From contig CM055879.1 in NCBI GenBank assembly GCA_029582165.1, positions 41,049,713 to 41,113,712 of the forward strand: DNA of 64,000 nucleotides, given 5' to 3'. The position numbers were made by a program, and so were the translations under genes. Under the pieces are notes generated by a model that worked only from the letters and a program-made list of their open reading frames with translations, made no database searches and was not told where the DNA came from. This document shows positions 59,701-64,000 of this stretch, one piece after another. The DNA is from Portulaca oleracea. Taxonomy: Eukaryota; Streptophyta; Magnoliopsida; Caryophyllales; Portulacaceae. How positions within the stretch are numbered: position 1 is the first letter of the stretch; each line of letters begins with the position of its first letter.

Positions 59701-60592
59701 TGACAAGTTTCAAAAGCCATCTCCAAGCCGAGCTGCGCCGCCAAAGACTCTAGCGTTCCAAGGTACGCAAATTGTCCAGCTCTTACGTTCAAATTATACT
59801 CATAGTTCATGTATTTCATGCTATATCAAGTTTCATGAATTTCAATATCTTTACATCTTTTAGTGGACCCACATTTTATGTTTATGATAACATTCATGTT
59901 TTAGCACTCCTGATCAGAGTGCCTTGACCTGGCCAGTGTCGACTGCTTAGCAGTCAATCATTCCAAGTTTAGATCAACTTGGGCATACGTGTGTGTGAGG
60001 TGCTTGCACCGATCGTAAGGGTTCCACCTACTTTCTATCTTCATTGATTTATATTATGCATATGTTTATGTTCATGTCATGCAAGTCCTATTTTAATATC
60101 CTTCCCTTGTTTTCAAAATGAATTTAAATGCCGGCACCAAAACCGTTTTCGAACGGTTTACGTGCTGGAGGTTTACGTACTGAGTGTTTCCCCACTCACC
60201 TTTTTGCAATGTTTTAATGTTTTGTTTTAGGAGGTTCGAGCTCCCAGGGCAAGGGCAAGTCGGTTGCAAAGTAATTCAAGGTTCTTGAGGTAGTTTCTAA
60301 AGTTTTCATCGGTCAGCAAGGACGAGCTGGACTTTTGGAAGTTGTTCTAAGTTTTAAAGCTATGTTTAAGTTATGTACTTTATCCAGGGGTTGTATAAGT
60401 TTTATTAATGAAGGTTCTCAAGTTAATAAGTTATCTTGTGGTTTTGGAAGTATCTTTTGTGTGTGGTTGCCTTGTCTCTTTTGGGGGACGGCGGTAATGC
60501 CTCGACCTAAGGTGTTCCGCTGCGCTAATCGCGGGCTTAGGTTCTTTAAGTGGAGTTTAACCCCGTGATTAAGGTTGGGGTGTTACACGGCC
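56736..60592. mobile_element. MITE, GGCC-TIR/CCACAA family, copy 8, split by a solo LTR
   Basis: MITE sequence runs 56736-56979 (start GGCCGTGTTACAG, end AGTATAGAACACGGCC). The final CGGCC is repeated at 60588-60592 after the inserted LTR. With the LTR removed, the MITE has TTA on both sides (56733-56735 and 60593-60595), its own exact target duplication. Confidence 0.9.
56980..60587 (+). mobile_element. 3.6-kb solo LTR of a Ty3/gypsy-like retrotransposon
   Basis: It begins TGTAATAACCCACCCC and ends GGGGTGTTACA. Its 5-bp target duplication is CGGCC, the last five bases of a MITE. No second LTR start, primer-binding site or coding region occurs inside, so it is a solo LTR. A (TA)n TATA-like run at about 57709-57720 and a GGCC-rich leader at 57840-57900 look like the promoter and start of the transcribed part. 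It is related to the 24996-28561 LTR. Confidence 0.88.
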
Positions 60593-60595
60593 TTA

Positions 60596-60810
60596 GCCTA
60601 GAAACAAACTTATAAAACTTAGAGCCTTAAACTAAGGGTTTTTTACATTTTGGACCCCGAAATATAGGGTAATTAATTTTCTGGACCCTTGATATTCATT
60701 GTTAATTGTTTGAACTCTAAATTAGTTTATGGCAAAAAAAAAAACTTTAAAGTGCATCAAAGATTGGCAAGTGGTCCCAGAAATCACCACAAGTCCTTCT
60801 AACATACTTC
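60596..60810. other. Spacer with a hairpin-MITE half
   Basis: The stretch 60640-60735 (ACATTTTGGACCCCGAAATA, then TTCATTGTTAATTGTTTGAA) resembles one arm of the 46252-46458 element, without the second arm. Confidence 0.5.
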
Positions 60811-61049
60811 GGCCCTGTTCTTTTCTGCGGTTGACAAACTGCGGTGCCACATCCTACCGCAGTTTGCCACAACCCACCACATTACCGCAAATCATTACTT
60901 TTCTCTCTCATCACTTTTCTCTCTCATCACTTTTCTCCTCTACTTTTTACATCTTCTCTCCTCACCTATCCCACATACCAATAACCCACCACAATTCCAC
61001 TCAACCTCACCACACCATTCCGCAAAATGCCGCATAAAAGAACAGGGCC
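60811..61049. mobile_element. MITE, GGCC-TIR/CCACAA family, copy 9
   Basis: It begins GGCCCTGTTCTTTTCTGCGG and ends GCATAAAAGAACAGGGCC, with TTC duplicated on both sides. The interior carries CACCACA words and a repeated TCTCTCATCACTTT unit. Confidence 0.92.
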
Positions 61050-61052
61050 TTC

Positions 61053-61610
61053 ATCATCGCTCATACACTGTCTATAAAACCTTCCCAAGATTTACAATCA
61101 TCTTAACACTATTTACAGCCAGTCATTTCAATTTCTTTAAATGATACTTTAATCATGTATCAGCCCAGGACATTAATTACAACTATCCTTAAATTTTGCT
61201 TGGCTCACTGACTATGTGATGAGCTCGAACTCGAGCTTACTCATACTTCTCCTGAGTAGCACTTTTTAAGCTTTCCGTCGAGCTAATGCTGGAACTGACT
61301 CATTTTCATCCCTATTTATAACATTGCCCCAAATGCTAGGCTAATTGTATAAGCAAGTTATGATGTTACACTAATATTTCATTGAATGCTAAGAATTTTA
61401 AAGTAATAATCTGAATAAGACCAAATTATGTAATCAAAACCTCCTGCATGCAACGTATACAACAAATGGGTTCAATTTCCGATTCCTAATGTCAATATTA
61501 TGAGTAGCACAGACACTGACTGTGCATGTCCACAGACCACATCAGTAGACATCACCACAGTCCACTCTCCCAGCTATTCCAACCTCATCTCATCTCATCT
61601 CATCTCATAT
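61053..61610. other. Spacer, no gene seen
   Basis: A (CATCT)n run precedes the next MITE at 61586-61607. Nothing else is recognised. Confidence 0.4.
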
Positions 61611-61613
61611 TTA

Positions 61614-61917
61614 AGCCCCGTTTTTTTTTTTTTTTTTTTTTATTCATGCGGTGTGCTGTTGCGGTGCTATTGGTTGTGGTGTGGTGTGGTGAAATTTGAA
61701 AAAGTGTGGTGGGTTATGGTGAGTTGTGGAAGGTGGGGTAGTTGAAGAGAGAATGTAAAAAGTAGAGGAGAAAAGTGATGAGAGAGAAAAGTAAGAAGAT
61801 ATTTTGGTAATGATTTGTGGTAAAGTGTGGTGGAATGTGGTGAAATATGGTAGAATATTGAGTAGTGCGGTGTGGTGCGGTACCGCACCGCGTGGTACCA
61901 CATAAAAAAACGGGGCC
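61614..61917. mobile_element. MITE, GGCC-TIR/CCACAA family, copy 10 (G-rich sense)
   Basis: It begins AGCCCCGTTTTTTTT and ends CATAAAAAAACGGGGCC, with TTA on both sides. The interior has GTGGTGGG-type words, so it is in the same direction as copy 6. The first base has changed from G to A. Confidence 0.85.
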
Positions 61918-61920
61918 TTA

Positions 61921-64000
61921 GTAGTGTTAAAATTATATACGGACCTTTGAAGTTCCTCATATTTATTCATTAAGTTCCTCATATTTATTCATGGTTGGCT
62001 TTAAATAACTTGTATTCTAATTTTTTTAAACCTTAAAATTTTCAATAATCTAAACTTTAAAAATAATGTGGAATAATCTATATTTTGCGGCTTTTGAATT
62101 AGTATGATACATATAGAATTAGAGAGGTTTTGAATTTAAATAATCTGAACTTAACAAATTTTGTTAGAAAAATTTGATTGCATACTATTTAAATCCTAGA
62201 GTGTTGAAGCGTAAGTTATTTCACTATATTTTTAATGTTTAAATTATTGAAACTTTTATGATAAAAAATTTAGATTATTTTATTCATCATAAGATTCATA
62301 AATTGAGCAACGTTTTGGAGATGTATACGTCAAAGAAATCCACCACGTACTTGTATATATAGTATTATTTATCAAATCAAAGCAGTATACGTCCAACAAA
62401 TTAAATCAAAAGCCAGTGGCCATCAGAAGTGTCCCTCTCTCAATATCTACTAGCTAGGGTTCCACGAAGGTTGTTGTTTTTGTCCATGTAAAACTTCCCC
62501 ACTTTAATTTCTTATGGTAAACATATTTATATAACATTAATAAATAATAATAATAATAAAAATTCCTCCCCCTTTCCCTGGTGGGACTTTGGACATCTGT
62601 ACTCGGACATTCATTCATAACATTTATACTTTTATGATGCACCAACAATAATAATTTCACTCGATCCACTGATATTGACATCTACGGCTTGTTTTAGTAA
62701 CACACTTTTATGTATAGCTAGGAATTCCCATCCAAATATCAAAGCATATCATGTGAAATAAAGCACCTTAGCTTGTTATTAATGGTAGTCCAAATACAAA
62801 AGTTAAGTGGTCACCTAAATTTAACACTCATTCTCTAGAGTATTCCATTGACACAATATATTTGACACAAACTTTGAACCAAATCTAATAGTTTATCGGT
62901 TCGACTAGTCAATGTTGTTGGCTATTGTTGGTTGTTTACATATTTACATTGCTATTAACTGCTTGAAAAGTTGTATTTGCCAAAGTTAATTGTTTCTAAA
63001 AAATTATTTGTTGAAGTTCCATTTATGTTCTTTGTCACTAATTTTAAAATAATATGTATTATTTATTTTTATAATGATATGTATGTAGTTGGTGGTGAAT
63101 TTTGAACTAAATGGTAATTTCTACAAGCAGTTCATCTATTAAACTGCTCATTGTAACATACTGGACCTAATCAGTCAAGTGAATAAGTTGTTTACTAAAC
63201 ACCTATTTAACTTGGTCAAATATTTCGATAAATCATGTTTTCAATAAGATAATCTAGTAAATTATTACGAAACATCCCACATATTCTGAATTTAATTTGA
63301 CGAATTCTCAGTTTTGTTTATCGGTTTAGATTTTTTAACTCATTTGATCCCTAGCAACACATGCTCACATAGAATTGTAAATCCGAACAAAGTATCATTG
63401 ATCAAAATTCTTAGTACTTCTCCTCCAATTTCCAATCCTCACCCAAATACATACATTCCTCAATTAGTTTCTTGATCTATAATACAAATATATATAGCTC
63501 ATTTATTGATGCAATGCTAATCAAGTAACAATAATGCAATCCCTTTTCAATGTCAATATTATTATTGTTGTTATATATTATTATTATTATTTATGAATAA
63601 TGAAAAAGAATGGAAGGAAGGAAGGAAGGAATCTAGGGAGGTGTATAATGAGTCCACCATATCTCCATTTCCCTGTCACGTTCCTGCCTTTTTCTGGAGG
63701 AAGACAAGGGTTCGTTGGAATGCAATTAAAATGATAGACTCCACATCTCAATAATACATGGCCCAATCCAATCATCATCATTTTCATCAATCAATCAATC
63801 ATCCCCATTTTCAATTTAATTTTCATCCTTATAATATATACCCATTTCAAAATTAACATTTTTGTATATATCTTTATATATATAACAAACAACAATGGAA
63901 GCTTGCGAGCGAGTTAATTATATGTAGCAGACTCACCGAGTTGGTTTTCAATGAGGCATGTGACCACTTGGTCCACCAATATATATTTCTTGTGTATTAT
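61921..64000. other. AT-rich spacer to window end
   Basis: No gene is recognised. A 20-base direct repeat (core TTCCTCATATTTATTCAT) occurs at about 61954 and 61976, and a (GGAA)n run at 63612-63630. Confidence 0.5.

Overview
This is a stretch of nuclear chromosome from a flowering plant, almost certainly a eudicot. It is AT-rich, its genes have introns with GT-AG borders, and it holds three recognisable plant genes in a dense bed of plant transposable elements. I cannot name the species. Nothing prokaryotic, organellar or viral is present. All exon borders were read by eye from frame, splice signals and remembered family architecture, so start sites and UTRs are predictions. Genes, all on the + strand: (1) 8114-11663, a class IIIb bHLH transcription factor close to Arabidopsis bHLH93, with four exons and 337 residues. 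(2) 15085-18903, an Aux/IAA auxin co-repressor of the IAA8/IAA9/IAA27 type, with six coding exons and 348 residues, probably with an extra 5' UTR intron. (3) 51541-53760, a RING-H2 plus VWA E3 ubiquitin ligase of the WAV3/WAVH family, with two exons and 703 residues. Two of the three products (IAA9-like and WAV3-like) belong to families linked to auxin response or root gravitropism; there is no sign that the genes are co-regulated, and they lie far apart. Layout: 1-7.9 kb is repeat-rich spacer with a MITE end, an RNase H pseudogene flanked by a 25-bp inverted copy, a Stowaway MITE, a SINE, a small TRIM remnant and a rearranged Cassandra (5S-bearing TRIM) element. 7.9-19 kb holds the bHLH and Aux/IAA genes, whose introns carry MITEs, a TRIM remnant and a SINE. 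19-24.9 kb is AT-rich spacer. 24.9-28.6 kb is an LTR retrotransposon reduced to a 3.57-kb LTR plus about 106 bp. 30.1-30.3 kb is a 245-bp TRIM. 32.7-39.8 kb is a young 7.1-kb LTR retrotransposon with a gag gene, no pol and large internal tandem arrays (TR-GAG type), on the - strand. 41.3-41.6 kb is a Cassandra solo LTR. 46.1-46.75 kb is a hairpin MITE nested inside another hairpin MITE. 51-54 kb is the WAV3-like gene. 54.5-61.9 kb is a cluster of five copies of one MITE family, one of them split by a 3.6-kb solo LTR. The most notable content is the mobile DNA. One MITE family with GGCC termini and CCACAA-rich interiors is present ten times in 64 kb, seven times with exact 3-bp target duplications. 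The gag-only retrotransposon has exact 5-bp target duplications (ATTAG) and LTRs about 99% alike by eye, so it moved recently and must have used polymerase from another element.
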